From assembly GCA_049999725.1 (NCBI GenBank), contig JBNGIS010004247.1, positions 307,541 to 371,540 of the forward strand: a stretch of 64,000 bases of DNA, given 5' to 3'. Positions 37,869-50,037 of this stretch are shown piece by piece (position 1 is the stretch's first letter; every line of letters begins with the position of its first letter). The position numbers were made by a program, and so were the translations under genes. The DNA is from Haplomitrium mnioides (lineage: Eukaryota; Marchantiophyta; Haplomitriopsida; Calobryales). Under the pieces are notes generated by a model. The model made no database searches. It was given only the letters and a program-made list of their open reading frames with translations, and was not told where the DNA came from.

Positions 37869-38063
37869 TGTTAGGACTCTATCCTAGCCTATTTCCTAAA
37901 CCCTCGTTAACCCACACAATAAACCCTAGTTAGAAAGTGGTTTAAGAAAGTTGCACCAATCTACTTAGAGATATACTCTAACTGATGTATGACATCAGAT
38001 ATTGAGATGATGAATACAAATGAAGAACTTGGAGATGAGCATGCATCACATTTCTCCATAACA
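37869..38063 (+). repeat. Putative 3' LTR of C3 (195 bp)
   Basis: It has TG and CA ends, TGTTAGGACTC and CCATAACA, sits directly behind the polypurine tract AAGGGGGAC, and is followed by satellite B. With only one copy in the window, its limits rest on the termini alone. Confidence 0.55.
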
Positions 38064-41000
38064 CTTTTTACATACTATAGATAAATCTAGCTTCATTTAG
38101 AGCATGAGTTGAGTTAATAGAAATTGAGAACATTAATTAAGCTTCTTTGCTTGCTAGACTTGCAGTCCATGGATTTTCCATGAATGTTGCTTCTTCACTC
38201 ACTATATATAAATCTAGCTTCTTTCATAAACCAATTTTGCTTAATAGAAATCGAAAACATGAATTTAGCTTCTTTTCTTGCTAAACTTGTACTCCATGGA
38301 ATTCCAATAAATGTTGCTTCTTTTGTCACTATAGATGAACTAAGCCTAATTTACTGTATAAGTTGGGTGAATAGAAAATGAAAACAAGAATTTAGCTTCT
38401 TTGCTTGCTACACTTAAAGTCCATGAAGTTTCTATGAATGTTGCCTCTTTACTTACTATAGATGAGTCTAGCTTCATTGAGAATATTAGTTGACTTAAAA
38501 GAAAATGAAAACATGAAATTAGCTTCTTTGCTTGCTAGACCTGGAGTCCAAGGACTTTCCATGAATGTTCATTCTTTTGTCCCTAAAGATGACTCTAGTT
38601 TCATTTAGAACATAAGTTGAGTTAATAGAAAATGAAAACATAAAATTAAATTCTTTGCTTGGTAGACTTGCACTTCGTAGCCTTCTCATGAATGTAGCTT
38701 TTTATTTGCTTTAGATGAATTAGGCTGCATTTAGAAGATGAGTTGAGTTAATAGAAAATGAAAACATGAATTTAGCTTATCTAGTTGCTCAACTTGTGGT
38801 CCATGGACTTTCGATGCATGCTGATTTTTTCCATTTGAGCTAGATCTAGCTTCATTTAGAAGATTAGTTGAGTTATTAGAAAATGAAAACAAGAATTGAG
38901 CTTCTTTTCTTGCTAGACTTTTAGTCTATGGACTTTCTATGAATGTTTCTTCTTTTGTCACTATAGATGAATCTAGCTGCATTAGGGAGATGAGTTGAGT
39001 GAATAGAAAATAATGAAAACAAGAATTTAGCTTTTCTGCTTGCTAGAATTGAAGTCTATGGACTTTTTATGAATGTTGCTTCTTTACTTACTATAGATGA
39101 ATCTATCTTCATTTATAATGTGAGTTAAGTAAATGGAAAATTAACACATGAATTAAGCTGGTTTGCTTGCTAGACTTGCATTCCAATGACTTTCCATGAA
39201 TGTTGGTTCTTTACTCGCCATAGATGAATCTAGTTTTCTTTATAAGATAAGTTGAGTTAATAGAAATTGGAAACATGAACCTAGCTTCTTTCTTTGCTCA
39301 ACTTGTAGTACGTGGACTTTTTATGAATATTTCTTTTTCTACAAGAGATGAATCTAGCTTCATTTAGAAGAAAATAAATAGAAAAAAGTTAATAGAAAAT
39401 GAAAACATGAATTTTGCTTCTTTGCGTGCTAGGCTTGCAGTCCATAGACTTTCCATGAATATTTCTTCCTTACTTACTACAAATGAATCTAGCTTCATAG
39501 AAGAAAAGTAGCATAAATAGAAATTGAAAGCATGAATTTTGCTACTTTGCATACTAGACTTGCAACCCACAGACTTTCCATGATTGTTGCTTCCTTACTT
39601 ACTTTAGATAAATCTATCTTCATTCAAAAGCCAAGTTGAGTTAATAGAAAATGAAAACATGAACTTTTCTTCTTTGTTTACTTGACTTGTAGTCCATGGA
39701 CTTTCCATGATTGTTGCTTCTTTTCTCACTATAGATAAATCTAGCTTCATTTAGAAGACAAGTTGAGTAAATAGAAAATAAAGACATGAACTAAGCTTCT
39801 TTGCTTGCTAGAATGGTAGTCCATATACTTTCCATGAATGATGCTTCTTTACTTACTATTGATGAATCTAGCTTCATCTAGATGATAAGTTAAGATAATA
39901 GAAAATAAAAACTTCAATTTAGCTTCATTGCTTGCAAGACTTTCTCTCCATGGACATTCCAAGATTTTTTCTCTTTTACTTACTAATGATGAATCTAGTT
40001 TCATTTAAGAAAAAAGTTGAGTTAAGAGACAGTAAAAACATGATTTATTCTTATTTGCTTCCTACATTTCTAGTCTATGTACTTTCCATCAATGTTCTTC
40101 TCTACTTATTATAGATGAATCTAGCTTCATTTAGAAGACAAGTTGAGCTAAAAGAAAATGAAAACATGAATTTAGCTTCTTTGCTTGCTAGACTTGTGGT
40201 CCATGGAATTTCTATGAATAATGCTTCTTTTATCACTATAGATGAGTCTAGCTTCATTTGAAAGAAAAGTTGAGTGAATAGAAAATGAAAACATGCTTCT
40301 TTGCTTGCTAGACTTGCTTTACATTAACCATCCTTGCATGTTGCTTCTTTTCTTCACAATGTATGAATCAAACTTCATTTAAAACAAACGTTGAGTTAAT
40401 AGAAAGTTAAAACATTAATTAAGCTTCTTTGCTTACTAGACTTGGAGTCCATGGACTTTCCATGAATGTTGCTTCTTTACTCACTATATATAAATCTAGC
40501 TCTATTCACAAGCCAAGTTTACTTAATAGACAATCAAAGCATAAATTTATCTTTTTTTATTGATAGACTTTTAGTCCATGGACTTTCTATGAGTGTTGCT
40601 TCTTGTAACCCTATAAATGAATCTTGCTTCATTTTGAAGATAAGTTGAGTAAATAGAAAATGAGAACAAGAATATAGCTTCTTTGCTTGCTACACTTGTT
40701 GTCCATGGAGTTTTTATGAATGGTTCTTCCTTACTTACTATAGATGAATATAGCTTTATTTAGAAGATTAGTTGAGCTAAGAGAAAATGAAAACATGAAA
40801 TTAGCTTTTTTGCTTGCTAGACTTGCAATCCATGGACATTCCATGAACGTTGCTACCTTTGTCAATATAGATGACCTTAGCTTCGTTGGAAAAATCAATT
40901 GAGTTAATAGACATTGAAAATATAATTTTAACTTCTTTGTTAAGTAGACTTGTAGTCCATGACCTTCTCATGAATGTAGCTTTTTACTTGTTTTAGATCA

Positions 41001-44000
41001 ATCTAGCCTCATTTAGAAGACGAGTTGAGTTAATAAAAAAATGAAAACATTTATTTAGCTTCTTTAGTTGCTTGACTTCTGATCTATGTACTTTGGATGC
41101 ATGTTGCTTCATTTTGCACTTTAGATGAATTTATCTTTATTTCAAAGAAAAGTTGAGTTAATTGAAAATGAAAACAAGAATTTCGCTTTGTTTGATGCTA
41201 GACTTGTAGTCCATGAACTTTCTATGAATGTTGCTTCTTTTGTCATTCAAGATGAATTTAGCTTCATTTAGAAGATAAGTTGAGTGAATAGAAAGTGAAA
41301 ACAAGAATTTAGTTTCTTTGCTTACTAGACTTGGAGTCTAAGGACTTTCTATGAATGTTGCTTACTTACTTACTTTAGATGGATCTATCTTCATTTGGAG
41401 TATGAAATAAGTTAATAGAAAATGAACACATAAATTTTTCTTCTTTGCTTTCTAGACTTGGAGGCCATGAATTTTCCATAAATATTTCTTCTTTATTTAC
41501 TATAGATGAATCTAGTTTCATTTCGAAGATATTCAAAGAATAGAAAATGAATGATGAATCTAGCTTCTTTCCTTGCACTCTATAGACTTTCTATGAGTAC
41601 TGCTTCTTTTTTATCTCAAGATGAATCTAGCTTCATTAAGAGGAAAAGTAGTCATTAAAAATGGAAACATGAATTTTTCTTCTTTGCATGCTAAACTTGC
41701 AGCCCATGGACTTTCCCGAATAATTGCTTACTTGCTCACTACATATGAATCTAGCTTCATAGAAGAAATGTAGAGTTAATAGAAATTGAAAACCTTAATT
41801 TTGCTTCATTGCATACTAGACTTCCAGTCCACAAACTTTCCATGAATGTTGCTTCTTTATTTACTATAGATCAATATAGCTTCATTTAGAAGCCAAGTTG
41901 AGTTTAGAAAAAATGGAAACATGAACTTTTCTTCTTTGCTTGCTTGACATGTAGTCCATGGACTTTTCATGAATGTTGCTTCTTTTCTCACTATAGATGA
42001 ATCTAGCTTCATTAAGAAGACAATTTGAGTTAATAGAAAATGAAGATATGACTTTCCATGAATGTTGCTTCTTTTATCACTATAGATGAATCTAGCTTCA
42101 TTAAGAAGACAATTTGAGTTAATAGAAAATGAAGATATGAATTTGTTTTTTCTTTGCTTGCTAGAATTGCAGCTCATGAACTTTCCATAAATGATGCTTC
42201 CTTACTTACTATTGATGAATCTAGCTTCATCTATATGATAAGTCCATCTAATAGAAAATGAAAACATGAATTTAGCTTCTTTGCTTGCTAGAACTGCTCT
42301 TGATGGTCTTTCCAAGACTATTTCTTTCCTTACTATAGATGAATCTAGCTTCTATTAGAAGAAAAGTTGAGTTTATAGAAAATGAAAACATGAATTTTTC
42401 TTTTTTGCTTGCTAGATTTGCAATCCATGGATTTTCCATGAATATTGCTTCTTTACTCACAATAGAGGAATCCACCTTTATTAAGAAGACAAGTTGAGTT
42501 AATAGAAAATAGAAACATGAATTTAGCTTCTTTGAGTGTTAGACTTGCACTCCATGGAATTTCCATGAATGTTGCTTCTTTACTTACTATAGATGAATCT
42601 AGCTTCATTAAGAAGATAAGTTGAGTTAATAGAAAATGAACACATGAATTTAGTTTATTTGCTTGCTAGACATGTAGTCTATGGACTTTCCATGAATGTA
42701 GCTTTCTACTAACCATAGATGAATCTAGCTTCATTTAAAAGATGAGTTGAGTTAATACAAACAAAAACATAAATTAGGCTTCTTTGCTTGCTAGACTTGC
42801 TATTTATGATCTTTCCATGAATAAAGTTGTTTACTTACTAAAGATCATTGTAGCTTCTTTTGGAAGATGAGTTGAGATATATTTAAATAAAAACATAAAT
42901 TTATCTTCCTTGACTTCTAGACTTGTAGTCCATAGACTTTCAATTAATGTTGCTCTTTTACCAACTATAAATGAATCTAGCTTTATTTACAAGATATGTT
43001 GAGTTATTAGAAAATGAAAATATGAAATTTGCCTCTTTGCTTTCTTTACTTGCAATTCATAGAACTTTCATGATTGTTGCTTCTTTACTCACTATAGATG
43101 AATTGAGGTCTATTATGAATAATAGTTGAAGAAACAGAAAATGAATATTTGAATTTAGATTCTTGGCTTTCTAGACTTGTAGTCCATAGACTTTCCATGA
43201 ATAATGCTTCTTTATTTACTATAGATGAATCTAGCTTCATTTAGGAAAAAAGTTGAGTTAATAGACAATAAAAACACAAATTTTTCTTCTTTGCTTCCTA
43301 GACTTGAAGTCCATGGACTATCAATAAATTAAGCTTTTCACTTATTATAAATGAATCTAGCTTTATTTAGAAGATAAGTTGAGTCAATAGAAAATGAAAA
43401 CATGAATTTAGCTTCTATGTTTGCTAGGCTTGTAGTTCATAGACTTTCCATAAATGTAGCGTTTTACTTACTATAGATAAATAGTTTTGTTTAGATGATG
43501 AGTTGACTTAATAGAAAATGAAAGCAAAAAATTTGCATTTTCCCCTTACTCCACTTGTAGTCCATGGACTTTCCATGAATGTTATGAATGTTGTTTTTTT
43601 CTCACTATAGATGAGTCTAGCTTAATTTAGAAAATAAGTTTAAGAAATAGAAAATGAAAGCATGAATGTAGCTTCTTTGCTTGCAAGACTTGGAGTCCAT
43701 GGACTTTCCATGAATGTTGCTTTCTTACTAACTATATAATAATCTAGCTTAATTTACAAGAAAAGTTGAGTTAATAGAAAATGAAAACATGAATTCAGTT
43801 TCTTTGCTAGCTAGACTTGCAATCCATAGACTTTTCATGAATGTTACTTATTTACTTACTATAGGTGAATCTAGCTTCATTAAAACATGAGTTTAGTTAA
43901 TTCAAACTTGTTATAGATAATTCTAGCTTCATTTAAAAGATAAGCTCAGTTAATAGAACATGAGCACATGAATCAAGCTTCCTTGCTTGCTAGACTTAGA

Positions 44001-44921
44001 GTCCATAAATGTTGCCTCTTTTGCCACTTTAGATGAATCTAGCTTCACTTATAAGATAAGTTGAGCTAATAGAAAATGGAAACATGAAATTTGCCTCTTC
44101 ATTTGCTTTACTTGCGATTCATGGACTTTTCATGAATGTTGTTTTTTTGCTCACTATTGATGAATCTATATTCACTTAAAAGGAAAGACAATGTATTACA
44201 AAATGAAAACACACAAGTATCTTTTTTTCTTACTAGACTTGTACTCAATGGTCTTTCCTTGAATGTTGCTTCTTTACTTACTATAAATGAATCTAGCTTC
44301 AATTTGCAGTTAAAGTGAGTTAATAGAAAGTGAACACATGAATTTAGCTTCTTGCTTGCTAGAATTGAAGTCCATATACTTTCCATGAATTTAGCTTTTT
44401 ACTTACTATATATGAATCTAGCTTCATTTAGAGCATGAGTTTAGTTAATACAAATAGAAACATGAATTAAGCTTCTGTTCTTGCTAGACTTGGAGTCCAT
44501 GAAGTTTCCATGAATGTAGCTTTTGACTTGGTAAAGATGACTCTAGCTTCATTTAGAAAATGAGTTGAGTTGATATAAAATGAAAACATGAGTTTAGCTT
44601 TCTTGCTTGTTTGACAACAAGTCGATGGACTTTCCATGAATGTTGCTTCTTTTGTCACTTTAGATGAATCTAGCTTCATTTCCAAGATAAGTTGAGTTAA
44701 TAGAAAATAAAAACATAAGTTTAGCTTCTTTGCTTACTAGACTTGCAGTGCATGGACATTTTATAGATGTTTCTTCTTTACTTTCTTAAGATTAATCTAG
44801 TTTTATTTAGAAGAAAAGTAGAGTTAATAGAAAATGAAAACATGAATTTTGCTTCTTTGCGTGCTAGACTTGAAGTCCATGGACGTTTTGATGAATGTTG
44901 CTTCTTTTCTAACTATAGATG
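38064..44921. repeat. Satellite B main block: about 54 units of ~126 bp
   Basis: Neighbouring AGATGAATCT landmarks are 126 bp apart (for example 42591 and 42717). Landmarks per unit: GAATCTAGCTTCATTTAGAA, GAGTTAATAGAAAATGAAAA, CTTTGCTTGCTAGACTTG, CCATGGACTTTCCATGAATG. Units are diverged by substitutions and short indels. A shorter duplicated segment (about 80 bp) is at 41975-42140. Open frames of up to 106 codons on the minus strand are repeat by-products. Confidence 0.95.
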
Positions 44922-47900
44922 TGTTAGCCAATCGGGAGCAAGGCTACTAGAAATTGTTTTCAACTTCCACCCAAAAGACTTGATGTTGTAGAATCGAAGA
45001 CACATCTGTGAGCCCGGAGAGCAAAACAAGACCAACTAAGGACCGGGAGAGGTAGCAAGCAACCAAGCATCATATTACAACCTAGATTTATAATAAGAAG
45101 GGCCAAGCTTAGGGTCACCTATAATGCAACGGGATTACACCAAGGGGGGACTCTCTAGATAATTTACATAAGAGCTTATGAGGAAGCAAATGAGAGGGTA
45201 AATCCAAGGAAAAAGGTGCATCAAGAAGGAGATTGGAAGGGCACAAATAGAACCAACAACTCAAAATAGAGCTTAAGGCAAGGCAGGGAGCTACATTGGT
45301 TATTCTTGACTATGTGAGTTTGTGGTAGGGCTGGAGTAAGAGAAGAATGGGGGGCGCAATCAATGCAGTAGGAATCAAAGAGAATCAGAAGGGAGGAAAA
45401 TGTGACAACATTCAGAAGGCAGCAACAACATGAGGGATCATAGGATGCTCTCATCTATCAAAGTGCTAATGGGTCAGATCGGAGTCCAACTGAATCCTTC
45501 TTTTGAGTTTATCAGAGTTTTGTCCCTTCTTTCTTTTGAGGTGGGTTAAAAGCATCGGAGTTGATTGGACCAGATTTGTACTTTTCGGTATAAGTGCGAC
45601 AATCCAACTTCCACTATTGGAAAACAACATGGAGGACCTTCCATTAGGGTAAGTCAACTATTGGGATTGACTATTGGTGCTTGCCGTTGATGATCAGGAC
45701 TACCATCTGCGATTTAAGTGGATCAGGTCTATCAGATCATTCCGATATTGTATTTGAGTCGGGTTGATCTCCTCATCATCGGATGGCGGACCATCGGTGC
45801 TTATCAAAATAAGTCAACAATCGAGGTTCACTGTAAAAACTTGTACTTTCTCCATGAGAGCGATGTTCCAACTTCCTTATGGAAGACGACATCAAGCGAC
45901 ACTCCATTGGAGTAAGTCAACTATGGAGGTTGACCATGAGAGTATACACTTGCTCATAGGGATCTATTGTTGGTCATCAGAGCGACCGTCATCAGACTAG
46001 TTCAATTGGATTCATTGGGTCATTCCGATGTGCCTCATCGGGTCAATCAAACTATTCTTCACAACCAAACCGATTCATTCTTCTCGAAGCAATTTTGTCA
46101 ACTAGTGAAGGCATAGGATGGTTTTGTGAGAATTGTAGTGTGCTTAAACCCTTGTCATAGAATAGGATGCATTGTGATGAAGTATGGAGAAGACTTAGAA
46201 GTTATTAAGAGAAACTTAGATTTGACTTGTTTTCTTCAATATGTGTAGATTTATGTAAAGAGTAAATTTTGTTCCTAGTAGAAATGTGTAGAAACTGATA
46301 TTTTATAAGGGAAGAAAAAGTTGCTTAAGTAACTAGTAGAAATTTATAGAATAGAAAAAGTTCTTGTAAAAAAGACATTATAACCAATGAAAGTTACAAA
46401 AGTGATCTGCAAAAAAGTCAAAACATAGATTATCTTAGAATTATAAAATATAAATATTATTATATAGGTGAAAAGCTTACTTTACACACTTTCCAACAAG
46501 ATATAGTACATGAAAATTCAACAAGTATTAAGGACTTTATAAAGATTCTTCTACAATAGGCTAAAGAGGAAAAAAGTCAAGAAAAGTCAATTTGTTCTTT
46601 GACTTATTTTTTGAGAAAATCTCGAAGCATCATTTTAGTAATTGTTTGTAGGGAAAAAATCCAAGGTAGAAAAGTATTGGATCAATTGTTGAGAATCTTT
46701 GACAAGAGAAGCTCCAAATGAGAAGCTTCTTCTTGAAGAAAAAAACAAAAGGTGGAGATACTTGAGGAGCACTTTTAGGGTTTAATAATTAGGGAGATAA
46801 TCACCATGGATTCTTTATCTAGGGTGATAGAATATCTAGTGTTAGTCCTAGTAACTATCTAGACTAGTATATAAGAAAGAGGGGAAGGGAGGAGAGGAAC
46901 TTGAGTTATGACTTGTTTTCATTTAAGACTTGAAGTTGTGATAAACCATTGAAGAAGTGCTTGGAGTAGCTCTTGGAAGAGCTACTTTGAAGACTTATTG
47001 GAGGGCAAGCACTTGAGAAGTTGTCTTTCATAGAGTGAGGAGTTTGTTGAGAGTTAGAAGAATGAGAGCAAGAGTGTTTTGTTAGAGAGAATTTGGAGTA
47101 AAGAGTTGAGTATTTCCAATATATTTTTGTATTGAATATTTATATTTTGTAGAAAACATATAAGTAACATGAGGAGAAACTTGCAAAGCTTTAGCTTCAT
47201 ATACCAACCATCAAGAGACTCCTTCACTATTCAAAAAGAGCCAAGGGCAGATGTCACTACCTTAAAGATAGACGCTATTAAAAAAGGAAGAGAACGACAA
47301 AGTGATGAAACTTATAGTGCCAACAAACACACAGTCATGAAGGAAAGTGGCGACACAAAGTTATCATCACCTAAGCAAGATTTGAATTGCTCGATCGACC
47401 ATCAAGAAACTCCTTCACAGCTCAAAAGGAGCCAAAGATAGATGTCGCTACCTTAAGAGATGACCCTATAAAATTGGAAGAGCACGACAAAGTGATGAAG
47501 CTTATAGCACCATCGACACAATCAAGCACACAATTTCAAAGGAGAGTGGTGACACAAAGTTATTGAACCTACCCCTACCTAAGCAAGATTAGAATTTCTC
47601 GTAGAAGTTGCATGGCCACTATGAAAAAGAGGATATATACAAGCAAAAAACACCAAAGGAACATTCGAGTGACAAAGTGTGAAAGCGGGGAGGAATGGGA
47701 GAAGCCGAAGGAGGTTGAGGTGAGTGTGTAGAGTCAAGCATGGGCACTTAGAAGAGGGGACCTGAAATGGCAAGGTGGACCCAATTGAGAGCAGGAGGCG
47801 TTAGTGTGGGATGGATTTGCCCAAGCAATAGGGATACTCACGATGAGTGCCACTTCTTTAGTCGTCTGTACCTAGATGCATAGCATTGGTAGGTTGTTAC

Positions 47901-48744
47901 TCTATCGAAAGAAGCCCAACAAGCTGAGATTTCAACTAAGAATCGCATCATCTAGTGAGACGATCCTCTCTCCCAGCCACAAAGGGTCAGTTTTAGTTGA
48001 GTATAGCACCACAGAGGTGGTGTAAGGTCAATTCAATGTTCTGAGATCGGTTCCTTGACCATCGTAGGCAAGCTGAGAGGTTTCCATCTCTTTGAAGGAG
48101 AGTGCACAACAAAAGGGGCGATTAGGGTTGAGTGTGGGTTACCGGTGGTGGAGAGTACCATCTACTTAGTTGGGGAGTGAGAAATCCAAGCCTTTCGAAT
48201 GACAAAGGTGAATTTGTCTATCTTGCATATGTGAGTGTGGAGTTGCAAGGTCAAGAATAACATTGAAGGGAGGCATCGACAACAGTACCAGAAGGTGGCA
48301 GGATGGACAACGAGCGGAGTGTGATATTAGAGCTACAAGGGGTGGGGCATTGTGAAGACACCATCCGAAGAGTTTGCTGAGCTTCAGATAGTAGCAGTAG
48401 AATTGGCAAGTTCCTAGATTACAGAGTAGTCATAGTAGTTACATTTTGGAACAAGGTCTATCAAAGTCTCCGAAGCCCATGGAGGGCCTGGAGCTAAAAA
48501 TCTGCAATAAAGAGGACATCATGTTGGTATTCATTACTCATGATTTGGATGTTGAGGAAGGAAAGGATTACTTAGGAGTTGAGTTGTGTAGACGTGCGCA
48601 TAAAGTGGAGTAGAAGACGATGAAATGTAGAAGTGATAAATATGGTCTTAGAGCCATTTTACAAAAGAGCCATGTGAGGATGTGTCACCCTTGCACTCCC
48701 AAATTGCATCTCATAGAGTTATGGACGGAGAGGAGGGGCTGACA
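44922..48744 (+). mobile_element. Solo LTR, family L1 (3823 bp), in satellite B
   Basis: TGTTAGCCAATCGGG...GGGGCTGACA is flanked by the 5-bp duplication AGATG (44917-44921 and 48745-48749), with satellite B on both sides. It matches the other L1 LTRs (45735-45790 against 33000-32935). A segment of about 1 kb (46.1-47.17 kb), AT-rich with a TATATAA box near 46868, looks like extra sequence compared with the other copies and may be a further insertion; I could not define its ends. Confidence 0.88.
47207..47600. repeat. 191-bp tandem duplication inside the L1 solo LTR
   Basis: ACCATCAAGAGACTCCTTCA at 47207 recurs with one change at 47398. Both copies continue through GACACAAAGTTAT and CCTAAGCAAGATT. 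Confidence 0.88.
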
Positions 48745-48909
48745 AGATGAATCGAGTTTCATTTAAAAGACAAGTTGTATTAATAGAAAATGAAAATATG
48801 AGTTTGGGTTCTTTTCTTGGTAGACTTTTAGTCCATGGACTTGCCATGAATGTAGCTTTGTACTTGCTTTAGATGAATCTAGCTTCATTTAGAAGATGAG
48901 TTGAGTTAT
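48745..48909. repeat. Satellite B stub
   Basis: A little over one unit, continuing the array right of the L1 solo LTR. It breaks off within GAGTTGAGTTA at 48909, where an L1 fragment begins. Confidence 0.9.
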
Positions 48910-49800
48910 CCCTATGCAACATGGATACTTGGTTGCAATCGCCACTTCTTTAGCTACTTGAATCCACAAGCCACCAGGGTAAGCTTGTCTCAATCTCAAT
49001 CTTTAAGCATTCAGTGGGTTAATTGGGAGCTGCAACCAAGTGGAGGAGAAGATCCCCCTTGTTTTCCATAGAGGGTTGGCTTGAAAGGAGCACAACATGT
49101 GGAGAAGGTGCATGAACATTAAGTTGGTTCCCTGATCGCTGCAAGCCAGCTGTGAGGCGCCATCTCCTTGGAAGGGGAGTGTGCATCACAAGGGGCGACA
49201 AGGGTGAGTGGGTGACCAGTGGCAGAGACTGCCACCTCCCTTGCTGGGGAGTAAGAAGTAAAGCCCTCTAGATGACGGAGGTGAAAACTATCTATTGCGG
49301 GTTGGTGAGTGTGATTGAGATTGTGCATGTTGGTGAGGGTGCGGACAAGAGAAGTAGGACCATACTTCTGGTGAGGCTGTGCCAAGGACCAGGACTTTGT
49401 TGGAGGTGGAGGTGAGGCTGCAACGACAAGTGGAGATTCTTGGAGCGTTAGGTGGTTGTAGGCCGGGTGGCAAGAAGTAAGTACCACCTTATTAATAGAG
49501 TAGCTTTTGTGATTCGGTAGCCACCAGCGTGAACCTGCCCATTCCGAGTAGAGAAAATATGCAATAAAGCAGCCTTTAGTCCAACCAACGTTTTGTGTGA
49601 GGGTTAGTAGCGGTAAAGCAAGTTTGGCACTAAATCGGCTCCTCCCATGGCCAGGAATCCTTGAATTGAGAGAAACTGACCAAGCAAGGGGGGCTCTTGG
49701 GTTTTTTTAGGCTTAACGGAGGCCCAACCTAGTCAACATGCACACCATGAAATTCAAGTTTGCTGTCGTGAAAGCATAAATTGGAGGTCGATGAAGTAAG
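48910..49800 (+). mobile_element. Truncated L1 LTR fragment
   Basis: 48910-49320 matches 47830-48250 of the neighbouring L1 solo LTR (for example AAGGGGCGACAAGGGTGAGT against AAAGGGGCGATTAGGGTTGA). The 5' part of the LTR is missing, and I see no TG start or target duplication. The right limit is uncertain. Confidence 0.65.
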
Positions 49801-49916
49801 CATTAGCTTTGATCACAATTACTCTTTTTTCAGTTGTGATAAACCTCTTATCCCAAAGTTTCCACATTTTTACTCTGCATTCTAATAAACAATAGAAATT
49901 TGAAAAAATCGTGTGA

Positions 49917-50037
49917 TGTTACAATATATAGAATAAGATAAATAGCCTAATCTACAATTAGACTTTAATCTAGGATTAACACATATAATTAGGATTATAC
50001 CTTAACTTAATCCTAAGCTTAATCCTAGGACATAAAA
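49917..50037 (+). repeat. 5' LTR of Copia C2, truncated to about 120 bp
   Basis: TGTTACAATATATAG...CTAGGACATAAAA aligns with the first half of 57709-57955, then switches to leader sequence at about 50037. The second half of the LTR is deleted. Confidence 0.75.

Larger units (their letters stand above)
36740..38063 (+). mobile_element. Gag-only Copia remnant C3 with short 3' LTR
   Basis: A Copia gag (36996-37755) is followed after only about 110 bp by a polypurine tract GCCAAGGGGGAC and an LTR-like segment TGTTAGGACTC...CCATAACA (37869-38063, 195 bp). No protease, integrase or RT lies between. Satellite B follows at once. I see no matching 5' LTR; the left end abuts G2 near 36740. Confidence 0.65.

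Noticed and set aside
38064-44921. CRISPR-like regular array
   Set aside because: The units are contiguous tandem repeats of ~126 bp without unique spacers, in plant DNA.
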